A stretch of DNA of 64,000 bases from Bacillota bacterium (GTDB taxonomy: Bacteria > Bacillota > Limnochordia > Darwinibacteriales > Darwinibacteriaceae). The position numbers and the translations under genes are program-made. This document shows positions 1 to 9,268 of this stretch, piece by piece (the stretch's first letter is position 1; the number at the start of each line of letters is the position of its first letter). The notes beneath the pieces were generated by a model. It worked only from the letters and a program-made list of their open reading frames with translations. It searched no databases and was not told the DNA's origin. The stretch lies in assembly GCA_029776155.1 (NCBI GenBank), contig JAKOTU010000023.1, positions 1 through 64,000 of the forward strand, read 5' to 3'.

Positions 1-1410
1 GCACTGGCCCGCCTGTTTACACTGCCTACCGCGTTCTTCAAAGACTACTCCGCCGGGGAAACGGCCCGGCGGGCCATGAGCATCAATACCCTTACCGAGA
101 TGCTCTCCGATACAGTACTAACTAGTTTTCTCAGCGCCCTGTTCTCTTTTGTGTACATCTTCCAGATGGCCAGGTTTGCCCCGGTTCTGGTTGTACCCGC
201 CCTAGTCACCATTTTCGCCATGCTGGCCGTAACCTTCCTCACGGGCCTGCTCCAGCAGCGCTACAACCGCAAGCTGATGCAGCTGGGGGCTAAGCACGAC
301 GGTCTCATCTTTGGTCTGTTCAACGGCATCCAGAAGATCAAGCTGGCAGGGGCGGAACGGCGCGCCTTTGCCAAATGGGCCGCGCACTATAAAGAGATGG
401 GCCGTTTGAGGTACAACCCGCCCCTGCTGATCCCCTTGAGCGGCACCATTTCCAGTGCCCTGCTCCTGGGCGGTTCCATCCTCCTGTATTATGCTGGGGG
501 CAGGGGAGGGGTGACCCCGTCCGATTACATAGCCTTCAGCGCAGCTTACGGCGCGGTGAGCGGTGCCCTCATGTCCCTCGGGTCTGTGGCCGTCTCCCTG
601 GCCAATATTAAACCGCACCTGGAGATGGTGCAGCCGATTTTAGAGACCGTACCGGAAGTGGATGACAAAAAGAGGCAGGTTACCGCGCTGCGGGGAGAGA
701 TTGAGGTTTCCAACGTGAGCTTCAGCTACAGCAAAGATGGACCTCTGGTTTTGAACAACCTGAGCCTCAGAGTTGAACCTGGGGAATATGTGGCCATTGT
801 GGGCCGGTCGGGCAGCGGCAAATCCACCCTCATACGTCTACTTCTGGGGTTTGAAACGCCCAACTCCGGTGCGATCTACTACGATGGGCATGACTTAAAG
901 ACCCTGGATGTGCGCAGCGTGCGCCAGTGCATTGGGGGAGTACTCCAGGACAGCAAGCTGTTCGCGGGCAGTATCTATGCCAATATCATTATTACCGCGC
1001 CCTGGGCCACACTGGACGATGCCTGGGAAGCCGCGCGCCTGGCGGGCATCGCCGATGACATTAAAGGGATGCCCATGGGCATGCACACCATGATCAGCGA
1101 TGGGGGAGGAGGACTCTCTGGAGGCCAGAAGCAGAGGCTTCTCATTGCCCGGGCCCTTATTTCCAAACCCAGAGTGCTCCTATTTGACGAGGCCACCTCC
1201 GCCCTGGACAACATCACCCAAGAGCAGGTGATCCGCAACCTGGCTGCCCTGGAATGCACAAAGATCGTCATTGCCCATAGGCTATCCACAGTACGGGACT
1301 GCCACCGCATCTTGGTCATGGATCAGGGCACCATCGTGGAGGAGGGTACCTACGAAGAGCTCATGGCCAAGCGGGGGCTGTTCTACGAGTTTGCCCTCAG
1401 GCAGATATAG
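1..1410 (+). CDS. NHLM-type bacteriocin export ABC transporter, permease/ATPase fusion (5' truncated)
   Basis: The reading frame is open from base 1, so the start lies outside the window. The first in-window ATG at 76 is internal: codons before it read as the membrane-domain motif ending KDYSAGETARRAMSIN, typical of NHLM bacteriocin-system exporters. Transmembrane segments run to about base 640. An ATPase domain follows with Walker A GRSGSGKST (about 802-828), signature LSGGQ (about 1114-1128), Walker B VLLFDEATSALD and the switch histidine IAHRLST. Family members export modified peptides made from nitrile hydratase-like leader precursors. No precursor or modifying enzyme lies downstream, so any biosynthetic genes would be upstream of the window. 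The family call rests on the membrane-domain motif; an ordinary lipid/peptide ABC exporter is the alternative. Confidence 0.8.
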   Translation, partial: ALARLFTLPTAFFKDYSAGETARRAMSINTLTEMLSDTVLTSFLSALFSFVYIFQMARFAPVLVVPALVTIFAMLAVTFLTGLLQQRYNRKLMQLGAKHDGLIFGLFNGIQKIKLAGAERRAFAKWAAHYKEMGRLRYNPPLLIPLSGTISSALLLGGSILLYYAGGRGGVTPSDYIAFSAAYGAVSGALMSLGSVAVSLANIKPHLEMVQPILETVPEVDDKKRQVTALRGEIEVSNVSFSYSKDGPLVLNNLSLRVEPGEYVAIVGRSGSGKSTLIRLLLGFETPNSGAIYYDGHDLKTLDVRSVRQCIGGVLQDSKLFAGSIYANIIITAPWATLDDAWEAARLAGIADDIKGMPMGMHTMISDGGGGLSGGQKQRLLIARALISKPRVLLFDEATSALDNITQEQVIRNLAALECTKIVIAHRLSTVRDCHRILVMDQGTIVEEGTYEELMAKRGLFYEFALRQI

Positions 1411-1432
1411 CGTACAGGGAGGGGTAAGGGCT

Positions 1433-2368
1433 GTGACTCGGGCGGAGGCGAACATCGTTCTTTTTTCCATTACCTTGTGCTGGGCGTCGTCCTACATTTT
1501 CGTCAAGAACCTTCCAGCCGATCTTTCTTCCTTTGCCTACATGACCATGACTTCTGGACTGGCTTTTCTCATCCTGGCCGTGGTCTTTTTCTCCAGACTG
1601 CCTGAACTTAAAGGCCCGGTCCTTTGGCGCAGCGCGCTTTTGGCTGGAATCATCTGCTTCAACTTGGTTTTCGAGCGGTTGGGAGTGGCCAAAATCCCAG
1701 CTTCCACCGCGAGTTTCGTGGCCAGTTTAACCATTGTCTTTGTACCTCTGTTTTTGCTGTTTCTCAAGGAAAAACCCACCACAAACAACATGCTGGGTAT
1801 TCCCTTCATCCTCGCAGGCTTGGTGCTGACCAGCGGCGTACACCGCGGCCCTGTCCTGGAACCGGGAATCTTGTATATGATCGCCGCCTGTGTCTTCATG
1901 GCCATCTACGTGATCGTGGTGGACAGCTTTGCAAAGAAGCATGACCCACTGCTGCTCAGTATTGGACAGATGCTCTGGGTAACGCTGATCGCCTTCTTGC
2001 TGTGGTGCTTGGAAGAACCCCGCACCTTTTTTGCCCTTACCTACACCAACGAAATGCTGGCCAGCATCTTCCTCCTCGCCTTTTTTGCCCGCGCTTACGC
2101 CTACATCATGCTCATGTACGGACAGCGCTATGCCAACCCCATCTGCGTCACCGTAATCGCCTCCACAGAACCTGTGGTGACCATGGTTTTAGCCCTGTTG
2201 ATCCCCGACACCTTTGGGCAGACCGAGACCTTTACCCTCACCAAACTGGTGGGTGGAACAATGATCGTCCTCGGCGCAGTCTGTGCCGGCACCAGCTTCT
2301 TAGATGATCCCCAGTGGCTGAACCGCTGGAGGCCCCACAGACAGAATGGAAAAGAGGTCCCTGCATGA
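1433..2368 (+). CDS. DMT/EamA-family permease
   Basis: This is a 311-residue membrane protein with about ten hydrophobic segments in two repeated halves, the EamA (drug/metabolite transporter) layout. The N-terminal segment FSITLCWASSYIFVKNLP and the mid-protein PLFLLFLKEKPTT are typical. Family members export amino acids, nucleosides or other metabolites; the substrate cannot be read from sequence. The GTG at 1433 is chosen because GGGAGGGG lies about 8 bases upstream; the longer open frame runs back into the ABC gene. It lies 22 bases after that gene and its last four bases (ATGA) overlap the next start, so the three genes are probably one transcript. Confidence 0.85.
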   Translation: MTRAEANIVLFSITLCWASSYIFVKNLPADLSSFAYMTMTSGLAFLILAVVFFSRLPELKGPVLWRSALLAGIICFNLVFERLGVAKIPASTASFVASLTIVFVPLFLLFLKEKPTTNNMLGIPFILAGLVLTSGVHRGPVLEPGILYMIAACVFMAIYVIVVDSFAKKHDPLLLSIGQMLWVTLIAFLLWCLEEPRTFFALTYTNEMLASIFLLAFFARAYAYIMLMYGQRYANPICVTVIASTEPVVTMVLALLIPDTFGQTETFTLTKLVGGTMIVLGAVCAGTSFLDDPQWLNRWRPHRQNGKEVPA

Positions 2369-3096
2369 AAGATATTTGGGCTCCGTTTAGAAGCAAACAG
2401 GCCCTACTGCAGATGGGCCTCTGCGCGCTGATCTTTGTGGGCATGGCCGTGCCCTTTAAGGTCATGGTTTTAGTGGAAGGATTGACTGAAGTCCGGCCCG
2501 TAAACGCCGTTCCAGTGGTGGCAGGCCTTCTGCTGGGGCCGGCGGGTGCGTGGGGGTGCGCCCTGGGCAATCTCGTTGCCGATCTATTCGGCACCTTCTC
2601 CAAGGCCTCCCTTTTGGGCTTCTGGGCCAATTTTTTCGCGGCCTATCTGCCCTATAAGGTGTGGCACACCCTGCGGCCTGAAACGAAACCCAACGTAAAA
2701 TCGGGGGTGAACATCCTCATCTACCTTATGCTCAGCGCCGTTTCGTCCCTGATCGTTGCCGTTTTCCTTACCTGCGGCCTTGAGGTGTGGCTGAAGATGT
2801 GGATCCCCAATCTGTTTCTGATTATCTTCTACAACAATTTGGGTTTCCCCATAGCTTTGGGATTGCCCGTCTTCATTGTGCTTACCAGCGATGCCCACCA
2901 GGTGCAGCCCCTCATGCCGCCAAGCCGCACCCGCGCCCAACTGCTGCTGAACCGAGTCCTGCTGGCTCTGCTGACCGCAACTAGGGCCGCGCTCGGCCTG
3001 CTCATCGTCCGTGGTACAGCCATGTCCACCTCTCCAGGCATGTGTTTTTTGGGGTTCATGTACTTGCTGTCCCTGGTCCTATACCTGCTGAGCTAG
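2365..3096 (+). CDS. Integral membrane protein, ECF-transporter S-component-like (QueT-like)
   Basis: This is a 243-residue protein with about six hydrophobic segments. The stretch RPVNAVPVVAGLLLGPAGAW followed by GNLVADLFGT resembles the substrate-binding S components of energy-coupling-factor transporters, which capture vitamins or nucleobase-like compounds and share an EcfAAT module. No EcfA or EcfT gene lies in the window, so a shared module elsewhere would be needed. It starts at ATG 2365, overlapping the DMT stop by four bases, which suggests translational coupling. The C-terminal 60 residues are longer than in many S components. The exact family and substrate are uncertain. Confidence 0.6.
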   Translation: MKDIWAPFRSKQALLQMGLCALIFVGMAVPFKVMVLVEGLTEVRPVNAVPVVAGLLLGPAGAWGCALGNLVADLFGTFSKASLLGFWANFFAAYLPYKVWHTLRPETKPNVKSGVNILIYLMLSAVSSLIVAVFLTCGLEVWLKMWIPNLFLIIFYNNLGFPIALGLPVFIVLTSDAHQVQPLMPPSRTRAQLLLNRVLLALLTATRAALGLLIVRGTAMSTSPGMCFLGFMYLLSLVLYLLS

Positions 3097-3271
3097 TTTT
3101 CACCACATCAGGTCTGCACAGGCTTTGCGTGCCGCGGTTGTTTTCCGCAGGGCGCTTTTTTTTGCAGACTAGGAACGCCATGGGAAATCCTGTATACTTT
3201 ATCTCAAAGGCCCTACTGGGCACTGGAAGGAAAATCCTGCCCCATCAAGAAAGCTTGGAGGAGGTGGACTA

Positions 3272-3904
3272 GTGTCCACAACCATTATCTTTGTACGACA
3301 TGGCGAAACTGCCTGGAACCTGGAACAGCGCTATCAAGGTCAAGAAGACAGCCCCCTTTCTGAACAAGGCAGGCGGCAGGCCCAACTGGTGGGAGAACTT
3401 CTGAGCAAGCGCAAGATCACAGCTGTGTACACCAGCGACTTGGGCAGGGCCGTACTCACAGCCAAGTGCATAGCAGATCCCCATAATTTGACCCCCATTG
3501 TGGACGAACGGCTGCGGGAAATGTCCTTCGGAGATTGGGAAGGAATGACCAGGGAAGAGGTGGTGGAGCAGTATCCAGAACTGTACCGCGCACGCCAGCG
3601 GGACAACTCCTCCCATCCCATCCCCGGAGGCGAACAGCCCGGGGAAGTGATCCAGCGCTTTCTCAGCTGTCTTGAGGAGATAGTGGCCAGACATCCTGGC
3701 GAGACCATCGTGGTAGTCTCCCATGGAGCGGCTTTGCGCATGACCCTGGCCTCCCTCTTGGCTATTCCCCTAGGCAGATCACAGTGCCTGAGCCAAAGCA
3801 ATGGGGGCATCTCAGAATTGGTCTACAACGGCCCCGGTGCTTCCTGTCCCTGGAGGGTGATCACCCTCAACAGCACAGCCCATCTCCTGGAACATAATCT
3901 CTAG
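3272..3904 (+). CDS. Histidine phosphatase family protein (phosphoglycerate mutase/CobC-like)
   Basis: This 210-residue protein has the phosphohistidine motif FVRHGETAWN near residues 7-16, the acidic/arginine region YTSDLGRAVLTAK, and the second catalytic histidine in VVSHGAAL around residue 151. That is the full two-histidine, two-arginine signature of the family. Members dephosphorylate small substrates such as alpha-ribazole phosphate, phosphoglycerate or sugar phosphates. No cobalamin genes are nearby to support CobC specifically. The GTG start at 3272 follows a strong GGAGGAGGTGG at 3257-3267. The 175-base gap before it (3097-3271) has a T-run and a TATACT box at 3193 but no matching -35 element, and nothing else was recognised there. 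Confidence 0.85.
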   Translation: MSTTIIFVRHGETAWNLEQRYQGQEDSPLSEQGRRQAQLVGELLSKRKITAVYTSDLGRAVLTAKCIADPHNLTPIVDERLREMSFGDWEGMTREEVVEQYPELYRARQRDNSSHPIPGGEQPGEVIQRFLSCLEEIVARHPGETIVVVSHGAALRMTLASLLAIPLGRSQCLSQSNGGISELVYNGPGASCPWRVITLNSTAHLLEHNL

Positions 3905-3920
3905 GCCCTGAGCATACACT
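3892..3920 (+). promoter_or_regulatory. Sigma-E-type promoter for spoIIM
   Basis: The -10 region CATACACT (3913-3920) matches the sigma-E consensus CATACAnT exactly. With a 14-base spacer, ACATAAT (3892-3898) matches five of seven positions of the -35 consensus kmATATT. It sits 34 bases before the spoIIM start, and spoIIM is a mother-cell sigma-E gene in Bacillus subtilis, so motif and biology agree. Confidence 0.6.
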
Positions 3921-3954
3921 TAGATGATGCTTGGGACCAAGGGAGGTGTTGGGC

Positions 3955-4605
3955 ATGTTTCTGGCAGGGGCTCTGTGGGAACTAGCCTTCAGGTATCTGC
4001 TGCGCCACCTTCCACTTTATGTGGCCTTGATTCTGCTCTTCACAACCGGGTTGGGTTTTGGTGCCTTGGCCACCCAGAAGCTTTCTCCCCCTCAAAAGGA
4101 GGACTTGGCCGGCTACATTGCCGCCGTCTATTCCTCTCTGGCGGAAAGCGGAAGCCAGCACCAAAACAGGACTGACCTGTTCTACCAGCGCTTAGTGGAT
4201 AATGTGCTCAAAACCGCCGGCCTGCTGTTTTTGCTGGGTTTGACGGTGATCGGAGCGCCCCTAGTCCTGGCGGTGGTATTTGTGCGGGGCTTTGCCCTGG
4301 GTTTTACCATAGGTTTTTTGGTGCAGGATACCGCGGTCAAGGGACTGGTTCTCTCTGCGGCCTGCATTCTGCCCCATAACGCCTTGGTGGTGCCCGCCCT
4401 CCTGTTAGGGGCTGGCGGTGCCCTATCCTTTGCCGGCAGCGCCCTGCGCACCCTCGCTGGCCTATCCAAAGAAGGGGTGCACGGCCAGTTAGCCACCACC
4501 ACCTTCTTGGCCATCTGCAGCGGATTGCTCTTTTTAGCCGCAGCCCTAGTGGAGACCTACGTAACCCCCATTTTGGTGCAGCTCAGTCAAGGTTTTTGGA
4601 CTTAA
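3955..4605 (+). CDS. spoIIM: Stage II sporulation protein M
   Basis: This is a 216-residue polytopic membrane protein with about five hydrophobic segments. The motifs FVRGFALGFTIGFLV and LPHNALVVPA are characteristic of SpoIIM. In sporulating cells SpoIIM scaffolds SpoIID and SpoIIP in the DMP complex, which remodels septal peptidoglycan and drives engulfment. The ATG at 3955 is preferred over the upstream TTG at 3931 because GGGAGGTG (3941-3948) is correctly spaced for it and the length then matches the family. It heads the classical spoIIM-xerD-deoB-pdp-dacF-spoIIA order and has its own sigma-E-like promoter. Confidence 0.93.
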   Translation: MFLAGALWELAFRYLLRHLPLYVALILLFTTGLGFGALATQKLSPPQKEDLAGYIAAVYSSLAESGSQHQNRTDLFYQRLVDNVLKTAGLLFLLGLTVIGAPLVLAVVFVRGFALGFTIGFLVQDTAVKGLVLSAACILPHNALVVPALLLGAGGALSFAGSALRTLAGLSKEGVHGQLATTTFLAICSGLLFLAAALVETYVTPILVQLSQGFWT

Positions 4606-4627
4606 GTGATTGGAAGGGAGGGCCGCA

Positions 4628-5533
4628 GTGAACTGGTCAAGGACATTGGCAGAATACTCGGCCTATCTGCAGGTTGAAAAGGGCCTCTCGGCCAATACGG
4701 TGCAGGCTTACTTAAGCGACCTGCGCCAGTTTCAACAGTTTCTCGCCGGACGCGGGCGCTCTTGGGATGAAGTAGAGGCGGAAGAGGTGGCCCTCTACCT
4801 AAGCCATCTCGCGGCCCAGGAACTGGCCGCCCGGAGCAGAGCCCGAAAAATATCAGCCTTAAAAAACTTCTATGCCTATCTTGTAGATGAGGGAGTGGTG
4901 GAAAACAACCCCTGCGCCTACATCTCCAGTCCTAAACTGCCGAGCCGGCTGCCCAGTATTCTTATTGAACAAGAAGTCGTGGCCCTTTTGGAGGCCCCCA
5001 CACTGGACAAGCCCGCGGGCTACCGTGATCGAGCCATGTTGGAAGTGCTTTACGGGTCAGGACTGCGGGTTTCGGAGCTCTTGGCCCTCAACATGGGGGA
5101 CATTGATGAGCTGGGTTTTGTGCGCTGTCTGGGTAAAGGCAGCAAAGAGAGGATTGTACCCGTGGGCTCCCATGCGCTCCGGGCCACCGAGCTGTATCTT
5201 CAGTATGCCCGGCCGCGCCTGTGCCGGAACCCCAGGGAGCGGGCGCTATTTGTCAACCAAAGGGGACAGCGCCTGACCAGGCAAGGATTCTGGAAGATTA
5301 TCAAGGCGCGGGCCAAAGAAGCGGGGATCACTAAAAACATCACCCCCCACATGCTGAGGCATTCCTTTGCCACGCACCTGCTGCGGCGCGGTGCGGACCT
5401 GCGTTCTGTTCAGGAGATGCTGGGACACGCGGACCTAGCCACCACCCAAATCTATACCCATCTCGACAAAGGCCATCTGCGCGATGTGTACAAGCAAGCG
5501 CATCCCAGGGCTTGGAAAGGGGAAGAACAGTGA
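4628..5533 (+). CDS. xerD: Tyrosine site-specific recombinase XerD
   Basis: The 301-residue protein has an N-terminal SAM-like DNA-binding domain (about residues 3-90) and a tyrosine recombinase domain. Catalytic residues visible are Arg in [10 protein letters not shown], Lys in [10 protein letters not shown], the HxxR pair in [12 protein letters not shown], His in [11 protein letters not shown] and the nucleophile Tyr in IYTHLD. With XerC it resolves chromosome dimers at dif. GTG 4628 is chosen because GGAAGGGAGGG ends five bases upstream; a TTG at 4610 lacks a site. The last four bases (GTGA) overlap the deoB start. Its position between spoIIM and deoB is conserved in spore formers and supports XerD over XerC. 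Confidence 0.92.
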   Translation: MNWSRTLAEYSAYLQVEKGLSANTVQAYLSDLRQFQQFLAGRGRSWDEVEAEEVALYLSHLAAQELAARSRARKISALKNFYAYLVDEGVVENNPCAYISSPKLPSRLPSILIEQEVVALLEAPTLDKPAGYRDRAMLEVLYGSGLRVSELLALNMGDIDELGFVRCLGKGSKERIVPVGSHALRATELYLQYARPRLCRNPRERALFVNQRGQRLTRQGFWKIIKARAKEAGITKNITPHMLRHSFATHLLRRGADLRSVQEMLGHADLATTQIYTHLDKGHLRDVYKQAHPRAWKGEEQ

Positions 5534-6711
5534 AAAGACTGATCATACTTGTATTAGATAGTGTTGGAGTGGGCGAGCTGCCCGACGCCCACCTTTACGG
5601 CGACGAAGGAAGTAACACCTTAGGTAATGTGGCCAAGGCCGTGGGGGGATTGAACATGCCCCACGCCCAGAAACTCGGCTTGGGCAATATTATCCCTATA
5701 GAAGGGGTACCGCCTGCTGCCCAGCCCCAGGCCGCCTGGGGGAAAATGGCGGAAGTCTCCAAGGGCAAAGACACCACCACCGGCCACTGGGAGATCGCCG
5801 GCCTTATCTTAGACCGCCCTTTTCCCACCTACCCCAATGGATTCCCCGCGGAGGTCATTGCAGAGTTCGAACGGCGCATCGGCCGCAAAACCTTAGGGAA
5901 CTACCCCGCCTCTGGTACCGTGATCATCGACGAGCTGGGGCCGCAACACATGGAAACGGGTTTTCCCATCGTCTATACTTCAGCGGACAGCGTGTTCCAA
6001 ATCGCCGCCCACGAGGAGATCGTCCCCTTGGAGCTACTCTATGACTGGTGCCGCGCAGCTAGGGAACTGCTCACAGGTCCCCATGCCGTGGCCAGAGTCA
6101 TTGCTAGGCCCTTTGTGGGCCAGCCTGGCAGCTTCAAACGTACCGCGAACAGGCACGACTTTAGCGTGGCCCCCTTTGGGCCAACTGTGCTCGATGCTTT
6201 AACGGAAAACGCAATTCCCGTGTACGGAGTGGGGAAGATCTACGATATTTTTGCAGGACGGGGCATCACCGCATCAGTGCCCACCAAGAGCAATCAAGAT
6301 GGTCTGGACAGGGTAGTGGAGCTCATGTCCACCAAACAGGAGGACTGCCTGATTTTCGCCAATTTGGTGGACTTTGACATGCTTTGGGGACACCGCAATG
6401 ACGCCCACAGCTATGCCCGGGGACTGGAGGAGTTTGACGCCCGTCTGCCGGAGATTCTAGAGAAGTTGGAACCCGAGGATCTCTTAATCATCCTCGCCGA
6501 TCACGGCTGCGATCCCACCACCCCAAGCACAGACCATTCCCGGGAGTATGTGCCGCTCTTGGTGGTGGGAGCCAAGGTACAACCAGTTAACTTGGGCATA
6601 CGCCAGACCTTTGCCGATGTGGCCAAGACAGCTGCCCACTTTTTTAAAGTCCCGTATAACACGGTGGGAGTAAGCTTCCTGGGAGAAATTCTGCCAGAGG
6701 AAAGGAGTTGA
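5530..6711 (+). CDS. deoB: Phosphopentomutase
   Basis: This 393-residue cytoplasmic enzyme interconverts (deoxy)ribose 1-phosphate and 5-phosphate in nucleoside catabolism. It shows the alkaline-phosphatase superfamily metal motifs: [11 protein letters not shown] near the N-terminus, KDTTTGHWE around residue 80-88 carrying the catalytic threonine, and [16 protein letters not shown] near residues 323-338. The length equals the family norm. GTG 5530 overlaps the xerD stop by four bases, implying translational coupling. Together with pdp immediately downstream it forms a nucleoside salvage pair inside the sporulation cluster. Confidence 0.94.
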   Translation: MKRLIILVLDSVGVGELPDAHLYGDEGSNTLGNVAKAVGGLNMPHAQKLGLGNIIPIEGVPPAAQPQAAWGKMAEVSKGKDTTTGHWEIAGLILDRPFPTYPNGFPAEVIAEFERRIGRKTLGNYPASGTVIIDELGPQHMETGFPIVYTSADSVFQIAAHEEIVPLELLYDWCRAARELLTGPHAVARVIARPFVGQPGSFKRTANRHDFSVAPFGPTVLDALTENAIPVYGVGKIYDIFAGRGITASVPTKSNQDGLDRVVELMSTKQEDCLIFANLVDFDMLWGHRNDAHSYARGLEEFDARLPEILEKLEPEDLLIILADHGCDPTTPSTDHSREYVPLLVVGAKVQPVNLGIRQTFADVAKTAAHFFKVPYNTVGVSFLGEILPEERS

Positions 6712-6715
6712 GTCC

Positions 6716-8032
6716 ATGCGCGCTGTGGAGCTGATCCAAAAGAAACGTGATGGAGGGCGCCTCAGCCGTGAAGAGCTGGAGTTTCTCATCCTGGGCTACG
6801 TGCGAGGCGAAATCCCCGATTACCAAATGGCCGCCTGGGCCATGGCTGTGTACTTCCAGGGTATGGAGGCGGAGGAGATCACCGACCTCACTTTGCTCAT
6901 GGCCGAATCAGGTGACACCCTTGATCTGAGCCCGATCCGCGGCCGGAAGGTGGATAAACACTCCACGGGCGGCGTTGCGGATACCACAACTCTAGTGCTG
7001 GCCCCCTTGGTGGCCAGTGTAGGCGTGCCAGTGGCCAAGATGTCCGGACGGGGCCTGGGTCACACCGGGGGTACCGTAGATAAACTGGAGAGCATTCCCG
7101 GCTTTAGAACTGACCTCACTCCCCAGGAGTTCATTGACCAAGTTAACGAGGTTGGCGTAAGCGTTGTGGGCCAGACAGGCGAGCTGGCGCCGGCAGATAA
7201 ACTGCTCTATGCCCTGCGGGATGTAACCGCGACCGTTGAATCCATACCCCTGATCGCTTCGTCCATCATGAGTAAAAAGATCGCCGCGGGTGCCGATGGT
7301 TTTGTGTTGGATGTGAAGGTGGGCAAGGGCGCGTTCATGAAGGAAGAGGCACAGGCAGTGCAGCTGGCCAAAGCCATGGTGCAGATCGGTACCCTAGCCG
7401 GCAGATCCACCGTGGCCCTAGTCACAGATATGAATCAACCCCTAGGACGTCGTATTGGCAACGCCCTAGAAGTGAAGGAAGCCATTTTGACCCTGCACGG
7501 GCAGGGCCCAGAGAACTTGACCGAGCTCTGCCTGCAGCTGGGCACGGAAATGCTGCTGCTGGCGGGAGCTGCGGCCAGCCCTAGGGAGGGACGGGCCAAG
7601 TTGGAACACAGCCTGCGCAGCGGCTTGGCCCTGGAGAAATTTAAGGAATGGGTACAGGCTCAGGGGGGCAATCCCCAAGTGGCGGAGGATGTGGGACTCC
7701 TCCCCCAGGCCAGGTTCCAAGCAGACCTTAAGGCCCCCCAGTCCGGGTACATTCAAGGGATCGATCCCCTAGCGCTGGGTATGGCCGCGCTGCACCTCGG
7801 AGCAGGACGGGAGACCAAGGACTCCACCATTGACCTGGCCGTTGGCTTGGAGCTTTGGGTAAGTGAGGGTGACTACGTCCAGGAGGGCGCTGTTCTGGCC
7901 CGCATCCATGCCAACGATGAGGGCCTCCTAGCCCAAGGCCTGCAAGAAGCGGCCAGGGCGTTTCATCTCGGGAAAGACAGGCCTGCCGTACGGCCACTGG
8001 TTTACCGGAAAATCACCGCCCAGGACGTATAA
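6716..8032 (+). CDS. pdp: Pyrimidine-nucleoside phosphorylase
   Basis: At 438 residues the protein has the normal length. It carries the glycosyltransferase-family signature KMSGRGLGHTGGTVDKLESI (about residues 104-123), the phosphate-binding region DKHSTGGVADTTT near residues 79-91, and a C-terminal barrel-hammerhead part. It phosphorolyses uridine and thymidine to the base plus pentose 1-phosphate, which DeoB converts onward. ATG 6716 is four bases after the deoB stop with AAAGGAG upstream. The hairpin just after its stop suggests that part of the transcript ends here before dacF. Confidence 0.93.
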   Translation: MRAVELIQKKRDGGRLSREELEFLILGYVRGEIPDYQMAAWAMAVYFQGMEAEEITDLTLLMAESGDTLDLSPIRGRKVDKHSTGGVADTTTLVLAPLVASVGVPVAKMSGRGLGHTGGTVDKLESIPGFRTDLTPQEFIDQVNEVGVSVVGQTGELAPADKLLYALRDVTATVESIPLIASSIMSKKIAAGADGFVLDVKVGKGAFMKEEAQAVQLAKAMVQIGTLAGRSTVALVTDMNQPLGRRIGNALEVKEAILTLHGQGPENLTELCLQLGTEMLLLAGAAASPREGRAKLEHSLRSGLALEKFKEWVQAQGGNPQVAEDVGLLPQARFQADLKAPQSGYIQGIDPLALGMAALHLGAGRETKDSTIDLAVGLELWVSEGDYVQEGAVLARIHANDEGLLAQGLQEAARAFHLGKDRPAVRPLVYRKITAQDV

Positions 8033-8057
8033 TGGGGCCCCAGGCCCCATATTTATT
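8032..8057 (+). terminator. Hairpin after pdp, probable weak terminator
   Basis: ATGGGGCC (8032-8039) pairs perfectly with GGCCCCAT (8043-8050) around a three-base loop, followed by the A/T-rich tail ATTTATT. The stem begins on the last base of the pdp stop codon. The tail is not a pure T-run, so termination may be partial and would separate the salvage genes from dacF. Confidence 0.5.
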
Positions 8058-8081
8058 GTAATGGGAAAGGGGGCCGAGGCC

Positions 8082-9236
8082 GTGCCGAAAGCATGGATAA
8101 TGAGGTTTGTAACGGCACTCCTCCTGCTGATCTTGGCGGGACAGGCGTGGGCATTGGAGCCCACCGGGCGCGCCGCGTACCTGATGGATCCCTACAGTGG
8201 GCGGGTTTTCCTGGAAAAAGAAAGCGCAGAACCGCTCCCTGTGGCCAGCATCTCCAAGCTCATGACCTTGGTACTCATCCTCGAGGCGGTGGACCGTGGC
8301 GAAGTGTCCCTGGAAGATGTGGTCACGGCCAGCCCCTACGCCGCGAGTAAGCGCGGATCCCGCATCTGGCTGGAGGCTGGTGAGCAGCTGCCTCTAGGAG
8401 AGTTGGTCTATGCCATTGCCGTGGGTTCGGCCAACGACGCTGCGGTGGCGGTGGCAGAGTATCTCTCCGGCAGCGAAGAGTCCTTCGTGGAACTGATGAA
8501 TCAACGGGCCCAGGAACTGGGCCTTACCGCCACCAGGTTTGTGAACTGCACTGGCCTGCCAGAGGAAAGCGGTCCCCCCAACGTGATGAGCGCCCAAGAT
8601 GCGGCGCTGCTGGCACGCCATGCCCTTACCGTACCCCGGGTGATGGATTATGTTTCCACATACGAGTACACCATGCGGGCTGATACCACCAAGATCCCCG
8701 TGCTTTGGAACGCCAACAAGTTGCTGCGCCGCTATTACGGCGTGGACGGCATGAAGACAGGCTTTACCACCGAAGCAGGTTACTGTATGGTGGCCACCGC
8801 GCAGCGTGACAACCTGCGTTTGATTGCCGTAACTTTAGGACACAAAACGGAAGGGGAACGGGAAAGCGCGGCCAGGGCCTTGTTGGACTATGGCTTTAGG
8901 AACTACCAGAGCCTGCAGCTATATGCCCAGGGAACTGCGGTGAGCACCTTGGACTGCCCTACGGGAAGCCCCCGCCAGGTGGATGTGGTTCTGCCCGCTC
9001 CGCTGTACATCACCGTGGAACGGGGCAAAGAGGTCGATTTTGTCACCGTGATCAGGGTGGAACAGGACCTTAAGCCGCCCATCCGGCAGGGCCAGACTAT
9101 AGGCACCATGACTGTGCTCTATCAAGATGAGGTCTTGGGCACAAGCCCCCTCACTGTTGCCGTCGACGTCAGCAAACTCGCGTTTCCCGCCCTAGTGCTG
9201 CGCCTGGCCCAGGCCCTGGCCCAAGCCGTGTTTTAA
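8082..9236 (+). CDS. dacF: D-alanyl-D-alanine carboxypeptidase (DacF-type, class A PBP)
   Basis: The 384-residue protein starts with a signal peptide (about residues 7-24, ending AGQAWA). The serine transpeptidase motifs are present: SISK (active-site serine, about residue 58), SAN around residue 115 and KTG in DGMKTGFTT around residue 220. A C-terminal PBP5-like beta domain follows. It trims pentapeptides in peptidoglycan outside the membrane; DacF acts on spore cortex. GTG 8082 is preferred because GAAAGGGGG ends eight bases upstream, unlike for ATG 8061. Its position just before spoIIAA is the Bacillus arrangement. Confidence 0.9.
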   Translation: MPKAWIMRFVTALLLLILAGQAWALEPTGRAAYLMDPYSGRVFLEKESAEPLPVASISKLMTLVLILEAVDRGEVSLEDVVTASPYAASKRGSRIWLEAGEQLPLGELVYAIAVGSANDAAVAVAEYLSGSEESFVELMNQRAQELGLTATRFVNCTGLPEESGPPNVMSAQDAALLARHALTVPRVMDYVSTYEYTMRADTTKIPVLWNANKLLRRYYGVDGMKTGFTTEAGYCMVATAQRDNLRLIAVTLGHKTEGERESAARALLDYGFRNYQSLQLYAQGTAVSTLDCPTGSPRQVDVVLPAPLYITVERGKEVDFVTVIRVEQDLKPPIRQGQTIGTMTVLYQDEVLGTSPLTVAVDVSKLAFPALVLRLAQALAQAVF

Positions 9237-9268
9237 AGAGCGATAGGCGCGTTTTTTGCTGTCTGTTA

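Noticed and set aside
3162-3198. Sigma-A promoter before the histidine phosphatase at 3272
   Set aside because: TTGCAG and TATACT are 25 bases apart, too far for a functional pair.
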